A DNA stretch of 64,000 bases from Hemicordylus capensis (lineage: Eukaryota; Chordata; Lepidosauria; Squamata; Cordylidae). Positions 1 through 10,605 of this stretch are shown here, in pieces (the stretch's first letter is position 1; each line of letters opens with the position of its first letter). The notes under the pieces are model-generated. The model made no database searches and was not told the DNA's origin. It was given only the letters and a program-made list of their open reading frames with translations. The stretch is taken from contig NC_069659.1 in assembly GCF_027244095.1 (NCBI RefSeq), positions 30,598,501 through 30,662,500 of the forward strand. The letters are read 5' to 3'. Made by a program: the position numbers and the translations under genes.

Positions 1-476
1 CCTCCCCCCCATGCCTCCTTCCATCCTTCCCCTCTCATCCTCTCCCCTTCCTCTTCACCACATTCCATCCTCCCTCCCTTCCAGCCCACCACCGCCTCAC
101 CTGCCCCTAACCCCGGTCTGGCAGATGATGAGAGTCTGGTCTCTCCCACCGAAGCACACACGTGAGCATGTGTGTGCACAAATATGTGGCTGACCAACTC
201 TGAGCCGGACCCTCCCCCCTTCAATCCCCTCTACATCCCTCTCCCCCTCCCCTTTCCTCCCCCCTGCCTCCCTGCCTCCCTGCCTCCCTCCCTCCCCCCT
301 CCTAGCTAGCAGCGCACACATACACACACAAAACACCTGTGGTGGCAAACACCACCAGCACACATGCACTCACACTGGTGCCACCACCTCTGCCTTGGGC
401 CTCTGTGTCCTTGAGCAGATATGTGGTGGTGGACCAGAGAAGCATTTCTTTCCAGCAAGGCAAAAGGCATGCACTC

Positions 477-521
<45 letters not shown>

Positions 522-1499
522 AGAGGTGAAAAGACGAGAAGAGGCAACTTCTAGAACCAGCAGCAGCAGGTGAGTGTCGTGTAATTGTGTTGCTTCCCAA
601 GGCCACTGCCCATGCTCAATGCTCAGTCTGCTGAAACTAAAGAACTAGCTACAATCATCCTTCCTCACACGCAGCTCAGCTGCACAGCACACTGACTAAC
701 TAGACACTACAGCTGGTGGTAGAAAAAACAGAAGTCTAGATTCTAGAAGATGTCCTGGTGGATTTTAAACTTTCAAATCTGTGCTAGGATTGCCTTGCCT
801 CCTCCTCCTCCTGCTGCCTGTAATTGTGCCCTCTCCCCTTGCAGTTGCGCCGTCATGATGGGTTGGTGATGTGTGTGCGCCGTCTACTTAGCTCTCTCCT
901 CCTCATGTTGGCTGGGCTTGCCAGGCACTGGCTGGCAGCAGCTGTTGGCTGTGTGCTAGGCTCAGGCTGTGGCGCGCGTGACTGGACTGGGAATGTTATT
1001 GTAGCGGCAACACTGGTTGTGGTGGTAGCAGTAGTAGCTGTTGTTGTTGCTGGGCTGGTGGCTGCTGGCCTGTGCTGACTCTGCGCACTTGGTCTGGTCT
1101 GGTCTGGTCATTTGGATGCAGATGTAGGGTGTGTGTGCATCATCCATGCGGAACATCAGAGCAGAGCAGAGCAGGTTGGCTGGCTTCTGTCTGTCGGGCC
1201 TAGTCAGTGGCAGGCACTGAGTGAGGCGGTGGTTTCTTTGGGCATCACGTCACCCATCATGCAGAGCGGCAGGTCTGCTGCTCTGCTGCTCCGCCTCCTG
1301 CTTCTTCTCTGTGTGTGCTGCTCTTGTGCTTAGTGTGCTGCTCCGCTGCTGCTGCTGTGCTGGCAGGCAGCACAGCAGTGGCCTTTTTGTTAAATCAGAG
1401 AGTGGGTGTTGTCTCTCTGAGTGTCCTCCTCTTACTTGCTTGGATAGGAGTGGTGGTAGTAGGTAGGCATTAAGATGGACTGACTAGGTGTTACGTGTT
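1..1499. other. CT-rich and GT-rich intergenic DNA, no gene recognised
   Basis: The first 300 bases are strongly pyrimidine-biased with runs of CCTCC and CCCTCC. The rest is a mix of CTG, GTG and TGG short tracts. Open frames here are low-complexity and share no motif with a known family. I see no splice-flanked exon, promoter or RNA gene. A 5' region of a gene lying to the left cannot be excluded. Confidence 0.4.
481..519. repeat. (CA)n microsatellite
   Basis: Nineteen uninterrupted CA units. The ORFs crossing it on both strands are TH or CV dipeptide artefacts. Confidence 0.95.
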
Positions 1500-1534
1500 A
1501 GGGCGCCCAGAGAGAGGGGCCAAAAAGATGGGGT

Positions 1535-2062
1535 GGCAATTGTTGGGTTGCTCCTAGTATTATTGGTGAATTTCTGAAGAAAAATTTTTTTTCCATTGGC
1601 TAGAATGGGGGTTCGGGGCTGCCCCAGACCCGCCTCTGTGGGGTGGCAGCACCGCCAAAGTGGGTCCGGGGCCATGGCAAAAATGCCCTCAGTCCCTCCC
1701 AGCAATCCCCGTAGAGATAGGAGTGATGGTTCTGTTGTTTTTCTGAGGTGTTCTGAGTGAGTGTGGATTCTGTGATAGCAAATGAGAGTGGATTCATGGT
1801 GTCTCATTGGAAATCTCATAAGCTATCATAGAATCTACACTCAGAATACCTCAGAAAAACAACAGAACCATCACTCCTATCTCTACGGGGATTGCTGGGA
1901 GGGACTGAGGGCATTTTTGCCATGGCCCCGGACCCACTTTGGGGGTGCTGCCACCCCACAGAGGTGGGTCTGGGGCAGCCCCAAACCCCCATTCTAGCCA
2001 ATGGAAAAAAATTTTCTTCAGAAATTCACCAATAATACTAGGAGCCACCAATTGCCTTGGGA
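1535..2062. repeat. Large palindrome, arms of about 255 bp
   Basis: The left arm (about 1535-1790) is repeated as its reverse complement at about 1800-2062 with few differences. Both arms carry the segments CTCCTAGTATTATTGGTGAA and CAGCAATCCCCGTAGAGA. The short centre is itself partly self-complementary. The overlapping ORFs on both strands are the same translation mirrored by the arms and do not support a gene. It abuts the right half of a TAGGGATGTGC hAT-like element and may be part of it or inserted in it. Confidence 0.85.
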
Positions 2063-2415
2063 TTTTTTGGGGTGGAGGACACCCATGGGTGGCTAACACC
2101 CACCCCAGCTTTTTTGCCCCTAAGGGCTCCACATTGTGAGTTATGGGCAAAAATTTATTTTTTGAAAAAAATTTGTAAAAAATCAGAGGAAGGTCCAATC
2201 GACTTGAAGTTTGGGTGGCAGGTAGAACACAATGTCCCCTTCAAAACCAGCCACTTTTTGTGATCCGAACCGGTTCGGTTCGGATCCGAACTGGTTCAAA
2301 ACCAAACCGGACCGGGGGGTGGTCTGGCAAAACCAAAACCGAACCACCCCGGTCCGGTCCGGACCCGGTTCGGACCCGAACCGAACCGGGAGAACCGGTT
2401 TTATGCACATCCCTA
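2063..2415 (+). mobile_element. hAT-like foldback element family 1, right part
   Basis: It ends in TGCACATCCCTA, the right terminus of family 1. Before that lie short inverted GGTTCGG/CCGAACC tracts. Bases 2065-2135 (CACCCATGGGT, CCCCTAAG) match the interior of the complete copy at 41272-41974. No matching left terminus or target duplication was found, so this copy is 5'-incomplete or its left half has been replaced by the adjacent palindrome. Confidence 0.7.
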
Positions 2416-2699
2416 TCTTTTTGCAGCAGAGGATGTGTATGTGAGGAGAGCAGGGCTCATTAAGAGTACCTGGAGACTGATACTTAAGGTCCAAAAGGTT
2501 TCTTAGGGAAATTATGTGCTAAGACAGAAAGCCTGTGTCCTGCATCTAGCTACCTCATGGTGCTGGAGGGAGAGAGGAAGAAGAAAGAAGAGGTAGCCTG
2601 AGAATATTAGTCTACCTGTCATGAGAGCTCAGAGAAAGGCAGCCATTATAGGCTAAGACTACTTTATTGTGTAACAGGAAGAGATGGGTTCAACAAAAA

Positions 2700-2827
2700 G
2701 TACAGGCAGGAAGAATGAAGGGACTCTGCCTCCAGTTTATTTATTATTTCTCTTTGTAAACTGCCCTGAGCCATTTTTGGAAGGGTGATATAGAAATCGA
2801 ATAAATTATTATTATTATTAATTATTA
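2700..2827 (+). mobile_element. L2/CR1-type LINE 3' tail ending in TAA repeats
   Basis: It has the phrase GTAAACTGCCCTGAGCCATT, then the GGTATAGAAATCGAATAAA-like end that recurs at several L2 tails in the window, followed by (ATT)n. The (TAA/ATT)n run is where the R4/Dong LINE is inserted. Confidence 0.75.
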
Positions 2828-2928
2828 TCTTGTTTGCACAGTCAGACAGGTGTTATTGACTGGTTTGTTTTATCCAGACATCGAGTCTTTCCCAAGGACC
2901 TGGGATGGCTGAATTTTATTGTCAATTG

Positions 2929-3657
2929 TTATAGATATCGTCGCAGAATATAGGCTGTTCCCAGTAAAGTTGCTTTTTGTAATTGGCTGATGGTGATTTC
3001 TGTGGCCCCTATGGTGTTGAGGTGCTCTTCAGGGTCTTTTGGGACTGCACCCAGGGTGCCAATTACCACTGGGATTATTTGGGTCTTTTTCTGCCACAGC
3101 CTTTCAATTTCAATTTGTAGATCTTTGTATTTGGTGATTTTTTCTATTTCTTTTTCTTCTATTCTGCTATCCCCTGGTATTGCTGTGTCGATTATTTTGA
3201 CTTGTTTTTCTTTCTTCTCGACTACAGTTATATCTGGTGTATTGTGTGGCAGATGTTTGTCTGTTTGTAGTCGGAAGTCCCATAATATTTTTACATCTTC
3301 ATTTTCTTCAACTTTTTCAATTTTATGGTCCCAGCAATGTTTGGCTACAGGTAGCTTGTATTTTTTGCAGATGTTCCAGTGTATCATCCCTGCTACCTTG
3401 TCATGCCTTTGTTTGTAGTCAGTCTGTGCGACCTTTTTACAAGAGCTGATTAGGTGGTCCACTGTTTCATCTTCTTCTTTACAAAGGCGGCACTTGCTGT
3501 TTGTGGTGGATGTTTCGACTTTTGCTCTTATTGCATTTGTTCTTAGTGCCTGTTCTTGCGCAGCCAGTATTAAACCCTCTGTTTCTTTCTTCAAGTTGCC
3601 ATTCTTAAGCCATTGCCAGGTCTTGGTGATGTCTGATTTTCCACTTATATTGTGCAA
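2929..3657 (-). CDS. C-terminal zinc knuckle and restriction-like endonuclease fragment of the R4/Dong LINE (242 aa)
   Basis: The fragment contains CRLCKEEDETVDHLISSC, a CX2CX7HX4C zinc knuckle at about residues 57-74. It is followed by HNTPDITVVEKKEKQVKIID, which fits the PD-(D/E)XK restriction-like endonuclease of R2/R4 elements. That nuclease nicks target DNA to prime reverse transcription. The region ends in a stop about 100 bases before the element's 3' end. The frame is open over this whole piece, which suggests moderate age. It continues the reverse transcriptase piece upstream after frame breaks. Confidence 0.85.
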   Translation of the reverse strand: MHNISGKSDITKTWQWLKNGNLKKETEGLILAAQEQALRTNAIRAKVETSTTNSKCRLCKEEDETVDHLISSCKKVAQTDYKQRHDKVAGMIHWNICKKYKLPVAKHCWDHKIEKVEENEDVKILWDFRLQTDKHLPHNTPDITVVEKKEKQVKIIDTAIPGDSRIEEKEIEKITKYKDLQIEIERLWQKKTQIIPVVIGTLGAVPKDPEEHLNTIGATEITISQLQKATLLGTAYILRRYL

Positions 3658-3898
3658 ATATTGACCATGCAGGGGCTTATTTTTCCATTTTTCTGCTCGG
3701 TTCTTGACTTGTTCTTTCTTCTAGGCCTGCTTTGTTTCATTGGTGTTGAATAGTTTTGCGTTATTGACCATTTGAAGTGCATCTTCTTCACTGTCCTTGA
3801 TATATTCTTCAAGGCCTCTTTTCTCCTCCTCTACTGTTTGATGGACTTGCAGCATTCCTCTTCCACCTGAGCTGTGAGGGAGGCAGAGCCTATCTACA

Positions 3899-5167
3899 TC
3901 ACTGCGGGGGGTGCAGAGCATGATTGATGGTCATGATTTTCCTGGTCTTACGGTCTAGCGTCTCTAGCTCTGCCTGGGTCCAGTCTATTGTTCCTGCAGT
4001 GTATCTGATAACAGGTATAGCCCAGGTGTTTATGGCTTGTATGGTGTCCCCGCCATTTTGTTTGGACTTGAGGATTTTTCTAACTCTCCTGATGTATTCA
4101 CTTCCAATTTTTCTTTTAACTTCAGTGTGTGCAATGTTATCAGCCTGGAGAATGCCCAAGTATTTGTAAGGTTCTTTCTCTTCCAGGTTCCTGATCTTGT
4201 TTCCATTGGGCAGTTCTATTCCTTCTGTTTTTCTTATTTTCCCTCTGTTCATTATTAATGCAGCACACTTGTCTAGTCCAAACTCCATTGCTATATCGCT
4301 ACTGAATATACGGACAGTGTTTAGCAGTGATTCAATTTCTGACTGGGACTTTCCATACAACTTCAGATCATCCATGTACAGCAGATGGTTGATTTTACTT
4401 GCTGTTTTAGATGTTTGGTATCCGAGTCCTGTTTTGTTTAGTATTTGTGAAAGTGGGATCATGGCGATTACAAACAACAGAGGGGATAGTGAGTCCCCTT
4501 GGAAAATGCCTCTTCTAATGCTAACCTGTCCAAGTGTCTTGCCATTGATTGTTAACTGTGTACTCCACATCCTCATTGCTTTTTTTATAAATATCTGAAT
4601 GTTTTTGCTGGCACCAGTTGTTTCTAAACATTTTAGTATCCATTTGTGAGGCAATGAATCAAAGGCTTTCTTGTAGTCAATCCATGCAACACTTAGATTG
4701 GTTTTTCTTCTCTTGCAATTTTCTAAAATCATTTTGTCAATCAGCAGCTGGTCTTTTGTGCCTCTGGTGTTCGGGCAATTTCCTTTCTGTTCAACTGGGA
4801 GCTTTTTGTTAGTTAATAAGTGTTGCATCACTTCATCTGCTATTATTCGAGTTACAAATTTGAATATGGTTGGCAGACAGGTTATCGGTCTATAATTACT
4901 TGGAAGTGCACCTTTTTCTGGGTCTTTCATGATGAGATGAGTTTTCCCAGTTGTTAGCCATTGTTCAATATCACCTCCTTGCAAAATGTGATTGAACTGT
5001 TTTGATAGTTGTTTATGAAGGCTTGTTAGGTGTTTAAGCCAAAAGCCATGCAGTTCATCTTTGCCTGGAGCAGTCCAATTTTTAATTTTCTTTGCTCTTT
5101 CACTTATTAATTCTGGTGTTATTATTAGATCCTGCATTTGTTGGTTACATTTTTCGACCTCTTTCAC
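3899..5167 (-). CDS. Reverse transcriptase fragment of the R4/Dong LINE (422 aa)
   Basis: This open stretch encodes the reverse transcriptase core. Visible blocks in order: NWTAPGKDELHGFW (RT 0 region), then KDPEKGALPSNYRPI (RT 1-2), SVAWIDYKKAFDSLPH (catalytic aspartate of RT 3), RRGIFQGDSLSPLLF (RT 4), LLYMDDLKLYGKS (YMDD catalytic box) and PYKYLGIL (RT 7). It would synthesise element cDNA primed on nicked target DNA. The start shown is only where the frame opens after a break; the true protein began further upstream. The thumb and linker continue in another frame at 3921-3721. It is a transposon remnant, not a host gene. Confidence 0.88.
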   Translation of the reverse strand: MKEVEKCNQQMQDLIITPELISERAKKIKNWTAPGKDELHGFWLKHLTSLHKQLSKQFNHILQGGDIEQWLTTGKTHLIMKDPEKGALPSNYRPITCLPTIFKFVTRIIADEVMQHLLTNKKLPVEQKGNCPNTRGTKDQLLIDKMILENCKRRKTNLSVAWIDYKKAFDSLPHKWILKCLETTGASKNIQIFIKKAMRMWSTQLTINGKTLGQVSIRRGIFQGDSLSPLLFVIAMIPLSQILNKTGLGYQTSKTASKINHLLYMDDLKLYGKSQSEIESLLNTVRIFSSDIAMEFGLDKCAALIMNRGKIRKTEGIELPNGNKIRNLEEKEPYKYLGILQADNIAHTEVKRKIGSEYIRRVRKILKSKQNGGDTIQAINTWAIPVIRYTAGTIDWTQAELETLDRKTRKIMTINHALHPPQ

Positions 5168-6521
5168 CCAGTCTGCTTTTTTATTATAATCTATTGGCTT
5201 GTCCCATAATTTCCCTCAGGATTGTACTGTTTCTTCTTTATTTGGTGTTTCTAGGTTTCTTGCAGTTTCTCCTTCTATGCTTTGGTAGAAACGTCTCTGA
5301 TTCAACTGGAACTGGAGATTCTGCCTGTGTTGTGTAATTCTGGCTTCATATCTGCTAATCTTCTTTGACACTGCTGTTATTTGCTGCTTTATTATTTCCA
5401 GAACTTCTCTAGTTCTCCTTGAATCTAGGTGGTATTTTTGGATCAGATACTGTTTGGTGTTTTCATTTGTCAGCTTCTTGTCTTTCATATCTTTCAATTT
5501 ACTAGCATCTGATCTAAGCCTGGAGATTTTATTTTCTAATCTAATCTTCCATTTAGGTGATGTTCTACTTTCTCTTTTTACAGGTCCATTGATCTTATAT
5601 CCGGGCTCTTGTGTTGTTATTGTTGCTGCACTGTACATTAGTTGGTTTGTTTCTTGCAAATTATTGGTTGTTATTTCTGCAAGTGCAGCATTGACATCTT
5701 TTAATACCTGAGCAAGTTGTTTTTTGGCAACTGTTTTTAGAGCTGGAAGTCAAACCCTGGTGGTTGTTTGGTTCATGTGCTCAGTTATTTTTTGCTTTAG
5801 TTCTTATTGCTTTTCTGTTAAACGGCATTCGGGTTTTTGAGGTGAAGGCAAAGGGGAGGTTGCCTGGTTTTGATTTTGAAACAGTTCAGCAACGGTGGTA
5901 TCCTCTATTTCCAACACCTCCTCCATCTGCGCCTGAGCAACTTCTTCAATTGGTGTTAATTCTTCCATATCTTGAGCCTGTGTTGCTCTTTGCAGTTCTT
6001 CCAGCTCAACTTCTGTGAATACTTTATTTCTTATTATGAATCTTCTCTGGTCTGCTAGCCTTTGTTCTATTATTTCTGTATCTAGATGCTTCTCTTTCCA
6101 AATTTGGTACATTCTTTTTAAATAACCTCTCCTAGTTGGACTAGACTTGTAATAGCAGATCATTATTTCCTTGTTGGCATTTTTGGTGTGTTTTTTTTCG
6201 GTTAAGCGACGTTTCTTCCAGTAACTTTGCTGTCTTCAGCCCTGGTTGCTCAACTGAAGATCCTGAGTCCTGTTGCCCACTTGCCACCAGATGTCCAGGG
6301 ACTCCAGCACCTGGCATGGTCCTTGTTGACCCGGGCGACGACCGATCTGGTATAGATTTATTAAAGTTACGTCTCACCATATTGTTGATGGGAGAGGCAC
6401 TCTTTGTCTGGCTCCTCTGGTGAGACCTGTCCAGTATGGTTGGACCTCTGGCATAGCTCTCACCTTCCTCAGAGCACGCAAGCCCCACAAACACGGCAAG
6501 GTAGTGCCTCACTGGGGGATT

Positions 6522-6630
6522 TATTATTATTATTATTATTATTAGTAGTAGTAGTAGTAGTAGTATTTCTTGTTTACACAGCCAGACAGGTGTTATTGAC
6601 TGGTTTGTTTTATCCAGACATCGAGTTGTT
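6522..6630. repeat. TAA/TAC microsatellite plus a second R4/Dong 3' end
   Basis: ATT and AGT trinucleotide repeats (6522-6567) are followed by a 59-bp segment, 6568-6626, that matches 2828-2886 at all but two positions. In the minus orientation this is a severely 5'-truncated R4/Dong 3' end that precedes the longer element, giving a head-to-tail pair in the TAA tract. Confidence 0.85.
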
Positions 6631-6652
6631 ATTATTTTTATTATTAATAATA

Positions 6653-7170
6653 ATTAAACTAACATATTTTTATACCGCCCAAAACTTACATCTCAGGGCG
6701 GTTTACAAAAAATAAAAATAAAAAACAGAAAAGTTAAAAAAGGAGTTAAATAATGACCATAGATACATTAAAACATTGGTTAAAATAAATGACAGCAAAA
6801 AAAAAAAAACACATTACAATTTAAACCCTTAAAACAATATTTTAAAACAATGTTAAAACTCTTAAAATGGTATTTAATTAAAAGCCTGGGAGAACAAATG
6901 AGTCTTTAAAGATTTTTTTAAAAAACTGTCAGAGATGGGGAGGCTCTTATTTCAGCAGGGAGCATGTTCAACAGCTTCGGGGTGGCAGCGGAGGAGGCCC
7001 ATCCCCAAGTAGCAACCAGACAAACTGGTGGCAACTGCAGACAGACCTCTCCTGATGATCTCAATGAGTGGTGGGTTTCATGACAAAGAAGTCGTTCTCT
7101 TAAATACCCAGGGCCCAAGCTGTTTAGGGCTTTATAGGTTATAACCGCTAACCAGCACCTTGTATTTTGC
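6653..7170 (-). mobile_element. L2 LINE 3' fragment
   Basis: The reverse strand encodes the L2 reverse transcriptase C-terminus ([18 protein letters not shown], then SSGEVCLQLPP and [14 protein letters not shown]). After it comes the A/T-rich 3' UTR and the phrase CCGCCCTGAGATG with TATAAAAATATG. It is 5'-truncated. Confidence 0.85.
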
Positions 7171-7527
7171 CCAGAAACTAAGATCACTACTAGCAAATAC
7201 TTGTGCCACCTACTGGCTGGACATATTACAACTACATTTCCACACACTACCTGCCAGGTGGACCCAGAGCAGAGCAAAAGAATGGATCAAGAGGGATTCC
7301 CTTACTCATTACCTCTAATCCTTAAGCCCCTACTGGTCAGTAGCAAAAACAAGGGCAGAGAGTCGATGCTCGAGAAGTCACATTTCCAACATGTTCCAGG
7401 CAAGCCAGCCCCATTTTTCAGAAGTCACAGTGGGATTTTGGAGAAAGGGGAAAATAGATGAAAATTGCCCCTTCCCCGGAACACATGCTGCTCATTCAGA
7501 TTCACTCTGTGTGAATACGAAAGGAAA
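7171..7527. other. Intergenic, nothing recognised
   Basis: No repeat signature or coding signal could be identified by eye. Confidence 0.3.
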
Positions 7528-7775
7528 GGAAATATTGTGCCATCGAGTCAGTGTTGACTCCAGGCAACCACAGAGCCCTGTGGTTTTCTTGGTTGAATAT
7601 AGGAGGGGTTTGCCATTGCTTCCTCCCACACAGTGTGAGATTATGCCTTTCAGCACCTTCCTATATTGCTGCTGCTGAAATAGTTGTTTCCCATAGTCTG
7701 GGAAATGTACCAGCAGGGATTTGAACTGACAGCCTCTCGCTCCCTAGGCATGTTGCTTCCCCACTGCGCCATCAC
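7528..7775 (-). mobile_element. tRNA-derived SINE with Bov-B-like tail
   Basis: The reverse strand begins with a tRNA-like head containing GTGATGGCGCAGTGG (A-box region) and GTTCAAATCCC (B box). It ends in GGAGTCAACACTGACTCGAT, which resembles the end of Bov-B LINEs. Same family as 31045-31273 and 53699-53932. This matches the description of Sauria-type SINEs, which use Bov-B machinery. Confidence 0.85.
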
Positions 7776-9354
7776 ATGGCTGCCCCATACAAGAAGCAGT
7801 GAAAAGGATGGCACAGCCTGTCCCTGCAACACACAGCCGTTTCCACACCATATTCCTCTGCAAACCCCAAGAACTTTGGAGAAGAGTACTCCTTGCTCCT
7901 TCTGCTGAGTGGAGTACCCAAAGGAAGCCTCACTTTTCAACAGGAGTCTCAAAGGGTAGAATCTTTGCTGGTTAATCACACAGAATGGTTGGCTAATAGG
8001 AGCAGTTTGCCTATCAAAGGACTTGTGATGGTTCGCCAGGAACGGAACAATGAACTCTGGAAACAGTGGGTGGATGTGCAAAGTCAAGTATTCTAGGGGA
8101 CAATGCACTTGAGCCGAGCTCAGGAAGCCAGATACTTGACATGTAATTGGCACTATTTTCATTTTTGTCTCAGGGTAAATTAATTTGCTCTCTGAACTAA
8201 TGTACTCAGATTTCATTAGTAAAATATGAATTCCTAAACTAGAAACTGACAACTTCTGAAACTATGTTTTATAGCTGCTTTCCTCACAAACACAAAATAA
8301 TCTTATATAGATTTGATTAAGAGTTTATTCAGAAACAATTCCATTTTTCTCCTTCTCCTTTCCCTCCCTTTTACTTTCTGATTCCACCCCACAAAAGAAT
8401 CCCCACTGGGACAAACTTCTAAACAACAAAACATAAATGATACTGGATAGAATACAACACATTACTCCCATTTATAACAACCAGAATTGGATTGATTTAA
8501 AAATCAGTGATAAAGTCTTGAAGCCATTTACATGGTATCCTGTCATGTACACCTCTCCTAATTCTTGAGTTGTCTGGCACAGGAGCTGTTAGTGATGTTC
8601 TTCCTGGCAAAAAGGATTGTCCGTCACTTTCATCAACCGCCTCTGTGAGGTCAAAGCTGGAGGCAAGATCAAAGTCCACTTCCCCTCTTGAGACCAGAGT
8701 CCCTTCCCTCCTTTCTCATAGGCCACGTTTGCATGTAACACGTGATGGAGAAATTCTGGGAATTCTGGGTTCATTTAATGAGCAGAGGCCCTCACCATCC
8801 ATCAGGTTCAAGCTTTATTGATCACAGCATGTCAGGTATCTCTCTTTCAAGAGCACAGACACAGGCTTTTGGCAAGAATCTTTTAGACTGTTTACGTACA
8901 GGCTATAGGATTGAGTACAGAGCCTATCAGAGGCCAAAGTTTCATGGTATACAACAGTCATACTAGTACAGGCAAAATAGCCATTGGTAAAAGCTTAGCC
9001 ATTGGTATCCTGCAGGAGAGAGAAGAGGGCCACCATCTGCCCCAAGGCAGACCCCAGGGTGAGAGACTGGGTGCCTGCCTGTCTGCTTCTCCTGCTGCAC
9101 CCCCTGTTTGCTATCTGCCTCCCAGGACTGGCTGCTGTGCTGAAGTAAGGCCTTACAGGATTCAGGCCCGGGAAGGAGGGTGACTTGGCAGTTTCCTGGA
9201 TTCCATCTGCCTAGAGCTGCCTGCTCAGGGCTATATAAGGTGGGGTCGCCACCAAAGAGGTGACAGCTAAGGGGGTCGCCCCTTTGGGGCAGCCACTTCA
9301 GGGGACAGTGGGGGTGAGGGCCAGGTCTCCTGGCCCAGGTATTTGTATGTTGGG
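7776..9354. other. Intergenic DNA, no gene recognised
   Basis: Short ORFs lack family motifs. It includes a segment (8335-8465) shared with 18800-18930. Bases 9240-9354 may begin the degraded 5' side of the following L2. Confidence 0.35.
8335..8465. repeat. Unclassified dispersed segment, also at 18800-18930
   Basis: The phrases CCCCACTGG, ACAAACTTCTAAACAA and GATACTGGATAGAATACAAC occur in the same order and orientation at both sites. No terminal structure or coding signature was seen, so this is either a repeat of unknown class or a remnant of a local duplication. Confidence 0.6.
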
Positions 9355-10605
9355 GGGGGGCATTATCGACAATAGTATCCTTCTGGAGCATTTGAGGGGG
9401 CTGGGAGTTAGAGGCACTGCTTTATAGTGGTTCTGCTCCTACCTCTCGGGCAGGTTCCAGATGTCAAAATCTGAACTTTTGAATGGTGTGCCTCAGGGCT
9501 CCGTATTATCTCCAAAGTTGTTTAACATCTACATGAAACTGCTGGGAGAGATCATCAGGAGATTTGGTGCAGGGTGTTGTCAGTATGCTGATGATACCCA
9601 AATCTCTTTCTCCATGTCAGCATCATCGGGAGAGGGCATGACCTCCCTAAATGCCTGCCTGGAGGTGATAATGGACTGGATGAGGGATAACAAACTGAGA
9701 CTGGATCCAGATAAGACGGAGGTACTCATTGTGTGGGATCAAAACTCGAGAGACTATCTTGAACTGCCTGTTTTGGATGGGGTCATACTTCCCCAGAAGT
9801 AACAGGTATGTAGTCTAGGGGTGCTTCTGGATCCGAGCCTCTCCCTGGTCTCCCAGGTTGAAGCAGTAGCCAGAGGTGCCTTCTATCAGCTTCAGCTGAT
9901 ACACCAGCTGCATCCATTTCTTGAGAAAAATGACCTCAAAACAGAGGTACATCTGCTGGTATCCTCCAGACTAGATTACTGCAATGCGCTCTATGTGGGG
10001 CTGCCCTTGTATGTAGTCCGGAAACTACCGTTGATCCAGAATGCGGCAGCCAGATTGGTCTCTGGATCATCTCAGAGAGACCATATAACTCCTGTACTGA
10101 AGGAGCTACACTGGCTGCCGATACGCTTCCAGGCAAAATACAAGGTTTTGGTTATAACCTATAAAGCCCTAAACAGCTTGGGCCCTGGGTATTTAAGAGA
10201 ACATCTTCTTCGTCATGGACCCCACCTCCCACTGAGATCATCTGGAGAGGTCTGTCTGCTTTTGCTACCAGCTCATCTGGTGGCCACTCAGGGACGGGCC
10301 TTCTCTGCTGCTGCCCCGAGGTTTTGGAATGCTCTCCCTAGTGAAATAAAAGCCTCCCCATCTCTGACAGCTTTTTAAACGTCTTTAAAGACACATCTGT
10401 TCACCAGGCTTTTAATTAATATTGTTTTAATGGCTTTAATGCTGTTTGTAAATGTTTTTTTTAAAAAAACTTTAAATTGTTTTGATGTTTTAAACTTTTT
10501 CCTTTTGTTTTAACTAAAGTTTTACTTTCTCTTTTATTTTGTTGTAAACTGCCAGAGACGTATGTTTTGGGCAGTATAATAATGTGTTAAACAAATAAAT
10601 AAATA
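9355..10605 (+). mobile_element. L2 LINE, 5'-truncated, with two open RT pieces
   Basis: The pieces 9461-9802 and 9821-10378 encode the L2 reverse transcriptase from the PQGSVLSPKLFNIY block through YADDTQI to the C-terminal [10 protein letters not shown] and SGEVCLLLLP. An in-frame stop (TAA, 9800-9802) separates them in what is otherwise one reading frame. The 3' UTR is A/T-rich and ends in the GTATAATAATGTG tail with (AAAT)n. Confidence 0.9.

Larger units (their letters stand above)
2828..6521 (-). mobile_element. R4/Dong-type non-LTR retrotransposon, nearly full length, broken
   Basis: A single-ORF LINE of the R2/R4 superfamily on the minus strand. From its 5' end the frame is broken into pieces at 6512-6141, 6163-5804, 5659-5216, 5167-3899, 3921-3721 and 3657-2929, so it carries at least five stops or frameshifts. 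The order is: a charged N-terminal region, reverse transcriptase with YMDD, then a C-terminal CCHC zinc knuckle and a restriction-like endonuclease. This C-terminal arrangement, not an N-terminal APE endonuclease, is typical of R2/R4/Dong elements. It sits in TAA-type microsatellite, which is the known target of Dong. A 59-bp copy of its 3' end lies just upstream of its 5' end (6568-6626). No host gene is involved. Confidence 0.88.
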
